Shown here: positions 29,269 to 40,100 of the stretch, in pieces
Position numbering within the stretch: the first letter of the stretch is position 1
Layout: every line of letters starts with the position of its first letter
DNA from: Pinguiococcus pyrenoidosus
Taxonomy: Eukaryota > Sar > Pinguiophyceae > Pinguiochrysidales > Pinguiochrysidaceae
DNA: 53,868 bases
Direction of reading: 5' to 3'
Assembly (NCBI GenBank): GCA_019677205.1
Contig: JAAMXY010001053.1
Coordinates: forward strand, 1-53,868
Notes under the pieces: generated by a model
What the model saw: the letters and a program-made list of their open reading frames with translations, nothing else
Told to the model about the DNA's origin: nothing
Database searches by the model: none
Translations under genes and position numbers: made by a program

Positions 29269-30135
29269 CTACTCGACTTCTGCATCCGCTTCGTCCCAGT
29301 CTTCAGACGACGACTCGTCGAATTCCTGGGCGTCCGCAGCTGTTTCTGCGATCTCATGGCTCACATCCGCCGTCTCCTCGTCGTCGCTGTCCACGGGCTC
29401 TTGCTTGACACCTTGCAGACGCCCACTGCGTCGCCGGCCGGCTTCAATTGGCGTGGCTGAATCCTGCGCTACAGACTGACGATCCCTTGAGACCGCGGAG
29501 ATCTGGTCGACACCTGTCCATGAGTTGAGGACATGTCAGCGGAGGCACTGCGGCGGGATCAGACATCTCTCCCGTGCTTTCCTACCTTCCCGAAGGTCGT
29601 GAGCATTCGCAGTCTCTTCCGCGTCATCACTCTCCTCGTCTACTTCGTCGGCGAGCTCTTCGTCCACTTCGTCGGCGAGCTCTTCGTCCACTTCGTCGGC
29701 GAGCTCTTTGTCCACTTCGTCGGCGAGCTCCTCCTCCTCCTCGAACAGCTCCGTCTCCCACTCTTCGGGAAGGTTCAGCCCTTTCTTATCTTCCGCCTCA
29801 CTGGCGTTGGCTTCCTCTGTCTCGACAATGGCTTCCTCGATGCTGCCGATGTACTTCGCTAGATTGTTGCACGCTCCCTGATCCCGACGAACTCCCAGCA
29901 GACTTTCGTACGCCCGCTTTGCAATTCGCAACTGCGTCGACGCGTTGGGTCCACATGTCAGCGAAAGGAAGCGCTCCGCAGTCTCAGTCGCCCTTGCTGT
30001 CTTTCTGTCATCCGACTCACCTGACTGCCTTGATGTAGTGACGAGGGTGGCGGGGGCAGGCTTGCCAATGTCCGGCAGATAGCTGCGGTGAGCGGCTTCA
30101 TCTCCGAACTGCGTGCGAACGTAAAATCGCGCAAG

Positions 30136-30233
<98 letters not shown>

Positions 30234-33127
30234 AAAACAGAGAAACAAAAAAAAACAGAGAGAAGGAGCGCACGACAAATCCAGTCAGGAGGTCGAACGG
30301 TGCGCAACGCATACCTTCAAGTCGACGACTTACGTTTGTGTTGACTTGAGGACGAAGTACAGGATCCCGAGCGACACTCCTGCCGCGGCGGTGTCGTCGT
30401 CCGCGACCTTCTCATAGATGAATTGCACCGCGCGGCTGGCAATCGATGCGCTCTGTCCGCTTCCCCTGCGATAGACACGCGCCAGCGTGAGAAAGATTCG
30501 TTCCGACAGGCTTGCGTCCACCTTCGCTTTGGATTATTCCGTTCCACTTACTCTCCGCCTTCGTCGGCCGTCGACAAGTTGACCTCGGCCGTTTCCAAGA
30601 CGTCCGCGACGCAGTTGCGCAGCAGGATCTTCCTCCTTCGGACCATGGCCGCTGGATCTGGAAGACCGAGAGCTCCATCGCCGGCGGCATGCGCCAACAT
30701 CGCTTTCCTGCCCTCGGGATTGAACTCCTTGACATACTGGTCGAAGAAGATGTTGAGAAGCTGCTGGAGGCGGCCGCGCGATCCCTTCTCCAGGCTGTCC
30801 GCTGCCGAGGCGGCGGCGTGGTCCACGGATTGCTCGGCGTCCTGCTCCACCGCGGCGTCGTCGAAGTAGAAGTAAACGAGATCAGCCAGCACTGCTCGAC
30901 TCAGCGCATCCTCGTCGAGCATGTCCCAGAACACCAGCTTGAGAGCAAGCTCGCGGCCCATTCGAGCGACCTCCGCGACCTCGCTCGCACACTGGGTCAG
31001 CACAAGGTCTAGAATGGACACGCACGCCTCCCCCGCAGCTTCCTCCTCTTCCTCGAGTCCGTCCTCGTCGCCTTCGTCTGCGCCGCTGTCGACGCTGATG
31101 TCCATGATGCTATCGAAGCCTTGACCCTCCTCGCCGGGGTTGCCGAGGTACTGCTGAAGGATGGCAAGATCGACCAAGGTGTACAAGCAGATCAGGATCA
31201 AGCTGGGGCTGAACGATTCGCTGAGAGTGGCAATCCGCAGCAGCAGCTTGAGCATCTCGTTGATCTTGGCGGCGCACGCCGGGCTCCTCATGAGCGTCTG
31301 CCCGTCTGCGTTTGCGGCGATTGCGAGGAGCAAGAACCTTCCGACGCCAAGGACGCACTGCTCTTGGTGCTCCGCGCGGAACTCCGTGTCTTCCTGCAGC
31401 ATGCCACTGTTGCGATCTCCCTGTGCATCCTCCAGCAACCAAACGACCAACTCGTTGGCACTGTCCAGAAGCTGCAGCGACACCTGCTCGTCCTTGAGGC
31501 AGGACGGGTTCAGCCTCTCCAGAAGCGCGGCGAGGAGCGTCGCGCGTCGGTAGCGGACCTCGCCCTGATCCAACGACGGCTCCTCGTGCGACTCCGTGAG
31601 GTCCCCTTGGCCACTACCGAGGCCGTGGTAGATCTTGAGAGCCCGCTCGACGAGGTCGAACTCGTTGTCGCAGACGATGCTCAGCGCCGAGATGATGTGG
31701 CTGAAGAGGTCCAGCGTGAGCTTGACGTCCATGTGCGTGAGGAGCCCGACCAGCGTCTCCAGGATCTGCCGCCGGCCTCCTTCTTCCACAGCGTCTATCA
31801 GAGGGATGCAGCGGAGGACGGCCTCGAGGATGAGCTCGTCGCCTTCGTTTCCGTTGCCGCCGATTCCGATGTCCTCGAGCAAGCTTGCGATCTGGGACAG
31901 AGATGGCGTACACTCGTCGAGCAGCGCAGCCTTGCGAGCCGGGGAAATGGCGTCGTCGGCCTGGGAGCGTAGGAACCGAAGCTTCTGGCTCAGGAAGAAG
32001 GCGCTCTCCGGCGTCAACGACATGGTCGACGTCTTGCTCTTCAGGAGGGCGGTGCCTCGCTTCTCCACATCAACGGTGGTTCTGCGCAACGCGGTGATAC
32101 TCTGCAGCACCAGGCTGAACATGCCGCCCGCATTCTCCTCAGAGTTGAGCAAATGCTTGGCAGCATGTGCGCCGAGAGCCTCGAGGTCCGAATCGTCTTT
32201 GGTGTACGCCCAGCTGAACAGCGTCTTCAGCACGAGCGCCGCCGCGGAGACGTCCCCGACCGGATCCAGAAGCGCCAGCAATCGTTGGACGCTGAAGTTG
32301 AGACGCGGCAGCCACTTCACCAGCAGCAAGGCAACGCCAGCCTGGGACATCTCCTCAGAGCGATCGCCCAGAGTCGACTTGACCACGAAAGCTCGCTGCG
32401 CCGGGCTGAGCGTCTTGACGTCGACGTCGTTGAGCAAGCGCAACACAGCTTGCATGCGGACCTCAAGCTTCAAATCCCGCAGCCTCTCTAAAAGCGGAGC
32501 AAGTGTCTCTGGCGACAGAGCCACGGAGGCCACGGCGTTCACGCGCACATCTTTCGAAGTGTCCGAGCTCATCCGGCGGATCAACTCCCTGGTGATCTTG
32601 CGCACTCCGCCTGAGCCGTCATCTTCCTGCAGCAGCGCCGCCGTTTTCGCCGCAGCCGCCCGCACATTTGGAGCTCGGTCCTTGAGGCGGCGCAGGAGCA
32701 CCTCTTCGATCTTGTCCACCAAGTCCGCCTCCAGCTCCACGTCCAGCATCTGCGCCAGCGCTTCCGCGAAGAAGAGACACGCGCGCGCGCGTACGCCCTT
32801 GTCCTCCGCTTCGCACCGGAGACACGTGTGCGCCAGGATCGCACCAGCTGCGTCAAAGTCGACGCCGGCGTCCGAAAGCGCGCGCGGAATCTCCGCGACA
32901 AACAACAGTCCGCGCTTCACTGCGGACTCGTACTTCGGCTGGAGGAACAAGCGGTCCAGTCCTCCGGTGACGGCCTCGAAGAGCGCTTCGAACGAGTGCA
33001 TCTCATTCGGATCCGAGTTCTCAGAATCTGTGGCGGTCTGAAACGTCTCCGCGACGCGCTTCAGACTCGAGCGCCGTCCGGAGACACTGCGCTGCGCGTC
33101 GTCGAAGAGCTGCGCGAAGTCGGTCAT
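29269..33127 (-). CDS. Condensin complex subunit 3 (CAP-G / Ycg1)
   Basis: Five exons on the minus strand: 33127-30584, 30521-30334, 30108-30021, 29931-29586 and 29513-29269; about 1136 aa, within the family's usual 900-1150. The first 850 residues are HEAT repeats: MHSFEALFEAVTGGLDRLFL near residue 43, ARACLFFAEALAQMLD, RAPNVRAAAAKTAALLQEDD, LKLEVRMQAVLRLLNDV, and the Cnd3-type C-terminal HEAT region (LAALLERLNPSCLKDEQVSL). CAP-G pairs with the kleisin CAP-H and binds DNA in mitotic condensin. The C-terminus is Asp/Glu-rich, with a 24-bp tandem repeat encoding LADEVDEE in exon 4 and a tail ending DWDEADAEVE. The exon 1/2 join (62-bp intron, donor GTCAAC) is the weakest. An E2F-like GCGCGGGAAA lies 150 bp upstream. 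Confidence 0.8.
29643..29738. repeat. 24-bp tandem repeat in condensin exon 4
   Basis: Four copies of a 24-bp unit (GAGCTCTTCGTCCACTTCGT + CGGC) encode an acidic eight-residue repeat on the minus strand. Confidence 0.9.
30137..30229. repeat. Long (GA)n microsatellite in a condensin intron
   Basis: About 46 GA dinucleotides. On the condensin coding strand they read (CT)n and end about 28 bp before the 3' splice site at 30109, forming an extreme polypyrimidine tract. Confidence 0.95.
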
Positions 33128-33557
33128 CGCGCGCGTTCACCGGCAGATCCCTATCGCAGCAGGGCTTCAGGCGGACGAAGGGAAGTCTTGAGAGGGTAGC
33201 TGCGGAGGTAGAGAGACGGAGCGGCGGTGATACGGCCCTCGCGAGACGAAGAGAAGTGCGAGTCGTCTCAAAAAAATTGCGCGGGAAATCCGGTCATCCC
33301 AACGATTCGAAATCATTTTAATTATATTATTATTATTATTTGATTTTTATTCAGATACATAATAAAATATTAAAATATTTTAAAAATATGGATTGGACGT
33401 TGCGTAAAGAAATAAATTCCTTTGGTACAATATAAAGTTTAAAACATCCTGTCAGAGACTGTGAAACGTCTTCTAGTCTTGAAATGATCGTTGCCAAGAA
33501 ACCCACAAGGCGCCGCGACTTCCGCGCGCCGCAAAGCGTTCGACGCCACGGTACAAG
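33128..33557. promoter_or_regulatory. Bidirectional promoter: condensin CAP-G and p24
   Basis: A 430-bp spacer between divergent starts. It contains an E2F-like TTGCGCGGGAAA at 33277-33288, about 150 bp from the condensin ATG, and an AT-rich tract at about 33298-33400 in otherwise GC-rich DNA. Confidence 0.45.
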
Positions 33558-34333
33558 ATGGGAGGCCGGAAGCTCTGTAGGCTTCTCTTGCTTGCGGCAT
33601 CTTCCGCAGCTGCGTTCGAGATGCAGCTGGAGAGGGGAAGCGCGCGCTGCATCAGGGAAGAAGTTAGTGAGGCAGCCCAAGGTGGGACTTTCTGCTGAAG
33701 CGCCCGACAACGCCATCGTCGCTAGATCACCTAACTTTCACGCTACTTGCGAAGGGAAATTCATTTTTGAGCTTAAGAAGTTTTCCGAAAGAACAGCTGT
33801 GGTGACGACGATCACCGTGCACGAGGGAGAGAAGTTATTCTCCTCGAGCCTTCACTCCCGGAAGACGCAGCTGAGCTACGCGTACGAAGCGGACGAGTCC
33901 GCGCACTTGGATGTGTGCTTGTCGAGTCGCGTTGATGAGGCACGAGTGGCTGTGAGAATGGTGGACCACACAGCGGGGCTCGAGCCTGGCGACGAGGACA
34001 ACGAAGAGAAGCAGCTGGAGCGTCAGTACAAGAGAGCGAAGCAGCTGCTGTCCGAGGCGTCCAGTGAGATGGACCACATGCTGCGCCGAGAGATGCGCAT
34101 GCGGCAAACGGCCACAGTCACGCAGCAGAGGGTAGAGTTCTTCAGCACGATATCGGTAAGCAGCTCGCGTACTTTATGCCGCGCGCCGCGGAACCCTTTC
34201 ACATCGCGCGGCGGTGCTGAAAGTAATGGCATCTTTCCTCCCTCCTCTCCTCTAGGTCGTCGTCCTGATCCTGGTCAGCTTGTATCAAGTAGTGTATCTG
34301 CGTATGTTTTTCAAGTCGAAGAAGCTGTTGTAG
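33558..34333 (+). CDS. p24/TMED family cargo receptor
   Basis: Exons 33558-33681, 33755-34155 and 34256-34333 give 200 aa, the normal p24 length. The layout is complete: a signal peptide (MGGRKLCRLLLLAASSAAA), a GOLD domain starting FEMQLERGSARCIREE with its paired Cys in HLDVCLSSR, a coiled coil (EEKQLERQYKRAKQLLSE and HMLRREMRMRQT), a TM segment (VVVLILVSLYQVVYL) and the cytosolic tail RMFFKSKKLL. The tail combines the FF signal that binds COPII with a C-terminal KKxx retrieval signal for COPI. p24 proteins cycle between ER and Golgi and help sort secretory cargo. Intron 1 (73 bp) is phase 1 and intron 2 (100 bp) is phase 0. The gene shares a 430-bp divergent promoter with condensin. Confidence 0.92.
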
Positions 34334-34469
34334 TGCTGCGCAAGATGCCATGTGGAGAGATACACACGCTTTGCTTCGAGGTTGCCTCGTGGTGCTGTCT
34401 TCTTCGGGCGACTGCGGCGCAAGATGTTGTCGGCTCAGCTTCGGCGCCTTTCGCCTTACGCTTTACGCC

Positions 34470-35206
34470 TTACGCACTCTCCAGTCGCTTCAGATCTTCC
34501 TCGGCGAGCTTGACGCGCGCCTCCGAGTTGCTGACTCTCTCGACGATGGCCTCCAGGCGCTCCTTCGCGTTCTGGGCATTGGTTCAGAGCAACGGCGTCA
34601 ATTTGGCTTGGAGGTCGAGTCGCCTGCGCTTCTCATGCGCTGAGTCGAGTTGGGTACCTCCTTCTCGCTTTCGAGTTGCTCGGCAAGTCTCTCTTGCGTC
34701 TGAATCTCGGCGTCGACGGCACGGCAGTCTTCCTCAGCCCGGCGGCGAACGCTGCCAAAGGCTTCTCGCGCCGCTTTCACTTTCGTCTCAAAGTCTCTCA
34801 GCTGCTGGAGTCTCTCTTTACAATTGTGTCTCTCCGCGCGCAGCGCATCGGCAGTGCCGTTCCAGAACTCCGCGGCGTTCTGCAAGCTCGGAAGCACGCA
34901 CTGTGGCAAAGAGACATCCGCCTCCAGTCGGACGTCTCCCCAACTCGCATCTCTGGGAGGCTGCTTTCTGGCCGGTCGCTCTCTTCTAGCGGAGCAGTAG
35001 TACTGCTGGACGTACGCACGTGCGACGTGCTCCTGAAGGCGCAACGTTTCGAGGCGCGGCGCTCGCAGCGCCACCCGCAGAGTTGCGGCTTCCTGTTGAA
35101 GGCACGCCTCCCGAGCTCGCAGCTCCTCGAGATGTGCTGTCTGAGCCGCGAGGCGCGTCTGGAAGGCAGCGATCTGCTCCTCGACCTCGCGCAGCGCCGG
35201 CTCCAT
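34470..35206 (-). CDS. Coiled-coil protein of unknown function
   Basis: Exons 35206-34658 and 34571-34470 (86-bp phase-0 intron) give 216 aa. The start is the ATG of MEPALREVEEQIAAFQTRLA; the frame upstream has only a TTG. The product is Ala/Arg/Glu/Leu-rich helix over most of its length (LEELRAREACLQQEAATLRV, CKERLQQLRDFETKVKAARE), broken by a Trp/Tyr-containing middle (YVQQYYCSARRERPARK). The second exon continues the coiled coil (NAKERLEAIVERVSNSEARV). No signal peptide or TM segment. It could be a ciliary or centrosomal structural protein, given its neighbours, but nothing diagnostic is seen. An E2F-like GGCGCCAAA at 35214-35222 lies 8 bp before the ATG. Confidence 0.6.
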
Positions 35207-35213
35207 CACACTG

Positions 35214-35372
35214 GGCGCCAAAGTCCGTGCGCAGTGTTTCTTGGCGTTTGATGGAACTTCTTTGCATTGACTCTATACTCTGGTATGTACCGTTAATTTA
35301 ATATATACTTTGTGACATTTATTTGCATCAAAATTGTTTGTAGGTTCACCCGAATTTTGAATCTTTGGCGCC
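35214..35372. promoter_or_regulatory. Paired E2F-like motifs in a divergent promoter
   Basis: GGCGCCAAA at 35214-35222 and TTTGGCGCC at 35364-35372, in inverted orientation, lie next to the two divergent ATGs at 35206 and 35427. The remaining spacer is AT-rich (about 35280-35340). Confidence 0.4.
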
Positions 35373-35426
35373 AATTCCGTTGCGCACTTCCCAAGTTTGA
35401 CGCATTCAAATCCACTGCGTGAAGAG

Positions 35427-36894
35427 ATGTATCGCCCAGCGGCGCCCACCGTAGGGTTCCTTACGCAAGATGAGTCGCAAACCGAGAGCACAGGTGTTCT
35501 GCCATCGTTGTCCGGGAAACTGGCCGCGTTGCCGAGATCGCAGAGCTCTCCCGTAGGATTTCACGCACGAACGCACGGAGTTCCGGCGTCATCGAGCGTG
35601 CGAGGCCTCAAGAGACCCGCGCAATCTTCGGGAGAAAGTTTCAGCTTGGAAGAGCTGAAGAGATACAGTGGAGAGTACGACGTCTCGACTGCGCGGTAAA
35701 CACGCGACACCTTAAAGTTGTGCGAAACGCAAAGTTCTGGGCAGAATTCTAAAGATCTTCGCGCGCGACTCGCATACAGGAGACTGAACTTGGGCTTCTC
35801 GATCCCCACGAGACGCCTCCTGGGCGACGACTTGGCCCTGTGCCGCAACGTCGTCGTGCTCAGTCTCGCTGGGCATCAAGTCCGAGACTTCGGTAAGAGA
35901 AGTTGTGTCTTTGTTGGCTGCTGCGCCGTCTTTGCGAAGAGGAAATCCTCCGAAGACATCAAAATCAAAACCTCACCGCAGTGCTTTTTCGCTCTCTCTT
36001 TCTCTACCGCATCATAATCTCGAAAAGACGCTTTGAAGCATCTGGAGTGCTTGAGGGTGCTCAACATGTCGTACATGAGTCTCCGCGACTTGGGTGAGTT
36101 GGCTACTGCAGCAGTGCACGACTTTTGTTTTTTCTGGCCATCTTCGCATTTGCTGACTCTGGATTTTTCTGGGACTCTGCCATTCTGCCGTTCTGCCATT
36201 CTGCCGTTCTACGACTCTGTCAGACGAGTTTCCATCGCAGGCGCTGTCCGATCGCTTGGAGAGATGGGACCTGCGCGGCAACTACTTCTACGACACCAAG
36301 CTCGAGCGCCTCGTCGACAAGTGCCTATGTCCGCTCGTAGTGCTCGAGTACCTTTGGTTCCAGGATCCGCCGGAGAGCGTCCGCGACTCCGACGAGCTCT
36401 ACCACGAGCTGCGCGTGGAGCTGCTGGACGTCATAAAGGACACGGACAAGGGCGAAGACGGCGCGAAGAGATCGGACCACTTCCGAGACATCAGGAGGCC
36501 GTACAATCCGATCTGCAAGGCGCCCGAGTACTTCCGCGCCATCACGCAGGCGGTTCCGTCGCTGATTCACTTCGACGGAGAAGATCTGCGGCTTCGCCGC
36601 GCCTGCGGAGAGCTGCAGGATCCGCCACCCATCGATTCCCTGCCGGTCCAAGTCGAGATGTGGCTTCCGCAGTGGCGCAACCGCTACAATAAGATCATCC
36701 CTTACGCCCAATGCTTCGACGCGGATGGCAACTCGACGTACTCCAATGCCAAAAGACCGGAGTACGATCGCTTGCGGAAGTATGACATCCCAGAAGCCGC
36801 CGACGTGCTCCTCAAAGAGCTGGAAGGGGACATGCAGCGGCTCCGGGATGAGGTGTTGCTGGCCGAGATGGTGCAGAAGGAGAAGCAGAGATGA
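35427..36894 (+). CDS. Short leucine-rich repeat protein
   Basis: Exons 35427-35695, 35780-35892, 36028-36093 and 36224-36894 give about 372 aa, with all frames closing correctly (phases 2, 1 and 1). The N-terminal 90 residues are Ser/Pro-rich and look disordered. Exons 2-3 encode about two or three LRRs (NVVVLSLAGHQVRDF, LKHLECLRVLNMSYMSLRDL). Exon 4 holds a cap-like segment (KCLCPLVVLEYLWFQDPP) and a C-terminal region rich in Tyr, Arg and Pro, ending in a short helix (LKELEGDMQRLRDEVLLAEM). The pattern resembles small LRR proteins of cilia, but no diagnostic motif is present. Intron 3 (130 bp) contains repeats of GCCATTCTGCCGTTCT. The gene is convergent with the myosin (278 bp between stops). 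Confidence 0.6.
36179..36212. repeat. CCATTCTGCCGTTCTG tandem repeat in an intron
   Basis: Two copies of a 16-bp unit just upstream of the 3' splice site of intron 3 in the LRR gene. Confidence 0.85.
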
Positions 36895-37172
36895 AGTCGG
36901 ATGAAGACACGTGGAAAAAGAGCGAGAGAACCCGTGCAAGGACGAATCTCGTTGATCGCGCGTGAGAAGGATGGACGTAGACAGGCCCACGGTCCCGAGC
37001 ACAAAGAACATCCATGGTAAAATCTTTGGCGTGAGTTACTCGAGAGAAACGTGCTACGCGATAGCATGGAAACACAGAGACGCAGCACACGAGGTGTTCC
37101 GATCTGCCAATCGACTGTGTTTGCTTTACAAACCACAACGCTCCTCTAATCCTTAGCTTTGCGTATCGAATA

Positions 37173-40100
37173 CTAGTTGACGCCCGTGGCGGCCATGATC
37201 GCGTTGATGTAATCGAGAATGATGGCGGCCATGTCCGCGGCTTGCGCAGTTGTCAAGATGAGCTCGAAGGTGGACTCCACCTCGGCGTCCCAGATGATCA
37301 GGCTGAACTGCGAGCTAGACCCTCCCCAGCGGTAGATGTCGGCGTAGCCGAAGGTGGCCAACGCCGCCCGGCCTTCCCCGGCGTCCAAGATGTGCATCCC
37401 GTCGGCGTTGAAGCCGATCACCAGGTCCCGCGGCATGGCGGCGACGATCTCCGGCTGGTCGTTCACGCGGTGGCAGTAGAACCAGTGGGCGCCGTAGTAC
37501 GGATGCTGCGACGCGACGTGAATCAGCTTGAGCTGCAGGTCATCCAAGTCGGCGTCCGGCGCGTTCGCGCCCACGCGGGAGGCGCCGCCGAGGATCAGCT
37601 GCGCCCACTCCTCGGCGCTCTTGGTGTGGCGCCAGTTGGGCGGGATGAACTCGGGGACATCAATGTTCACGAGCGCGTCCACGGACCTCGGGAAGCCCTC
37701 GTCGGGCATCGCGACGGCGATGCTGAGCGCGGCCAGCTCGGCAACGTGCTCCTCGGACGTGACCAGCAAGTTGCCCGTGGAGATGAGGTCGTCCTCCGCC
37801 TGCAGGTAGATGAGCCGGTTGTACATCGGGTCGGCCGACGGGCCCGCCTGCTGCGGCAGCGCGATCTTTCTCTTGTAGACGAACTTGAAGTTGCGGCGCT
37901 GGCGCGCCTTCTGCACCAGCACGTCTCCCAGGTAGTCCTCGTTGCGCAGCGGGCGCGGCGTGCGCGGCAGGTCCGCGTACGGCATGTTCGCGAACGGGTC
38001 CTCCTGGTTCGGGTCGTCGTTCTCGATGTCGTACACGAAGATACCCATGGTGTCCGCGCGCGGGTCGCTCAGGTCCAGGAAGTGCGTGCAGATCTCGAGC
38101 ACCTTCTGCACGTTGAGGTCCGGCGTGACGGGCAGGTCCTCCGTGAGCACCATGCCGTCCACGAGCTCCACGGTGGCGAGGATCGGCGGGCGCTCCTTGT
38201 AGGCCTGGATCTCCTCCACGGACGGCACGAAGCCGGAGGCGCCCGAGGTGAGCATGCCCTCCAGGGCGCGCAGGCAGTACTTGGCGTAGTTCTTCACGGC
38301 CCCGCGAGACTCGACCTTCTTCAAGATGAAGTTCAGCAAGTAGTTCTCGAAGTCGATCGTCGGCGGGAAGGTGCTCACGCACATGCACATCATCTGCCAT
38401 CCCTTGGCGATAGACTCCGGCTTCGGGTTGGAACTCAATTGCTTCATGACCTGGCAGTAGATCTCGTTCCGGAGCGGAATGTTCTCCAGCCCCTTCTGCA
38501 GAATGTCCTGCGCCAGCGTGGCGGGGAAGGACATCTGCTTGTCGCCCATGTAGCCTAGCAGCGCCTTGTGGACCTGCACGGCAAGCTTCTGCATGTTGGT
38601 GTCCAGCTCGAGGAGCGACTTGGAGATGAGCGTGTTCTGCCACTTGAGCATGCCCTCCTTGACCTTCTTCTTGTTGAGCACCACGCCCCGGGCGAAGTCG
38701 TCCGGCGAGCGCAGGCCGTTGAAGTTGCGGAAGTTGAACTTGGGGTTGGCGGCGCGGCGCTGGCGCTCGAGGCGCTCCTGCTTGAGGCGCTCGGCCTCCG
38801 CCTCGTCGAGCGGGATGGTGTCGAGGTCTTCCTCCTCCTGCTGCGCGCGGTACTGGGCGTCGAGCTCCTTGAGCATCTGCTTGACCTCGTCCTGCGAGGC
38901 GAGCTGGAGCTCCATGTCCTCGGCCTTGTCCAGCGCGTCCTTGAGCGCGTTGCGGTTCTTGCTGCGCAGCGCCGAGTCGAGCTCGTTCTGCACCTGGATC
39001 TGCTTCTCCATCTGGACCACCAGGTCGCGGCCGGCGCGCATCTTGGACGTGTCGTCCGGCACGCCGTTGGCCTTGGCCTCGCTGATGGCCTCGACCAGCG
39101 GCTGGATGTCGCCCGGCGAGATGCCTCCCGGAGACTGCGCCTTGAGCTCCATGGTGCGCATGGCGGCGATCACGCCGCCCTGGGCGTTCTCCTCGATCGT
39201 GAGCTTGTCGCGGAGCTCGTGCGCCGCGGTGATCTGCGGGCCGGTGAGACCCAGCGCGATGGTGGACTCGAGGGCCTCGTTGAGCTTCTGCAGGTCCCGC
39301 TCCTCCGAGCCCTTGCGCAGCGCCTCCATGGTCTCCGCGACGGAGCGCTCACGCTCCATGATGACGCGGGCCAGCAGCACGCCGTCGCCGTCGATCTCGA
39401 GGCGGTCGGCCTCCTCGAGCAGCTGGCGCATCGTGTCGAAGTCGCTGGCGGCGACGGCATCAGACAGGCCGTCGTTGATGCGGCTGTAGTTCTTGGCAGC
39501 CTCCAGGGCGAGCATGGCGTCCTCCATCTCGTAGTCCACGGCGGTGACGCCGCAGTCCTGGGCCTGCGCGATGGCCGCCTCGAGGCTGGCCGGGTCCTTT
39601 GCGAGCGTCGCCACGCGCAGGGCGCTGAGCGCCATGTGCTTGTCGTGGAGCCTCTCGTAGGTCTCGTTCGCGCGGGCGCTGATGTCGCGGAAGGCCGGCT
39701 TGTGCGGCATGGAGCGCTCCTGCAGCTTCGGCATGAGGCGGGACAGCGTCTCGAAGTTCTGCGTCACAATCGCCTGCTCCAGGCCCTGCGCGATGCTGAT
39801 GTCCTCGAGCAGGCGGTCGCGGGCGGCCTTGGCCGTGATGGCCTCGGGCGTGCCGCCCTGGCCGGACTTCTCGGCCTCGACGATCGCGTTGCGGAGCTCC
39901 TGCAGGGACGCGTTGGCGTCCGAGGTGGCGTAGGCGCCGCTGGCCGCCTGCTGCAGCTGCACGGTGAGCGCCGACGCGGAGCCCTTCTCGGCGGCCTTGG
40001 CGTTCGCAGCATCCACGGCGGGGCCCGTGATACCCAAGGACGCAGCCTGGGAGAGCGCGTCCGTGAGCGCGTCGACGTCGCCGTTCTTCGTGGCCTCCTC

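Noticed and set aside
30098-30312. Frames encoding Leu-Ser or Arg-Glu repeats over the (GA)n tract.
   Set aside because: Pure translation of a dinucleotide repeat inside a condensin intron.
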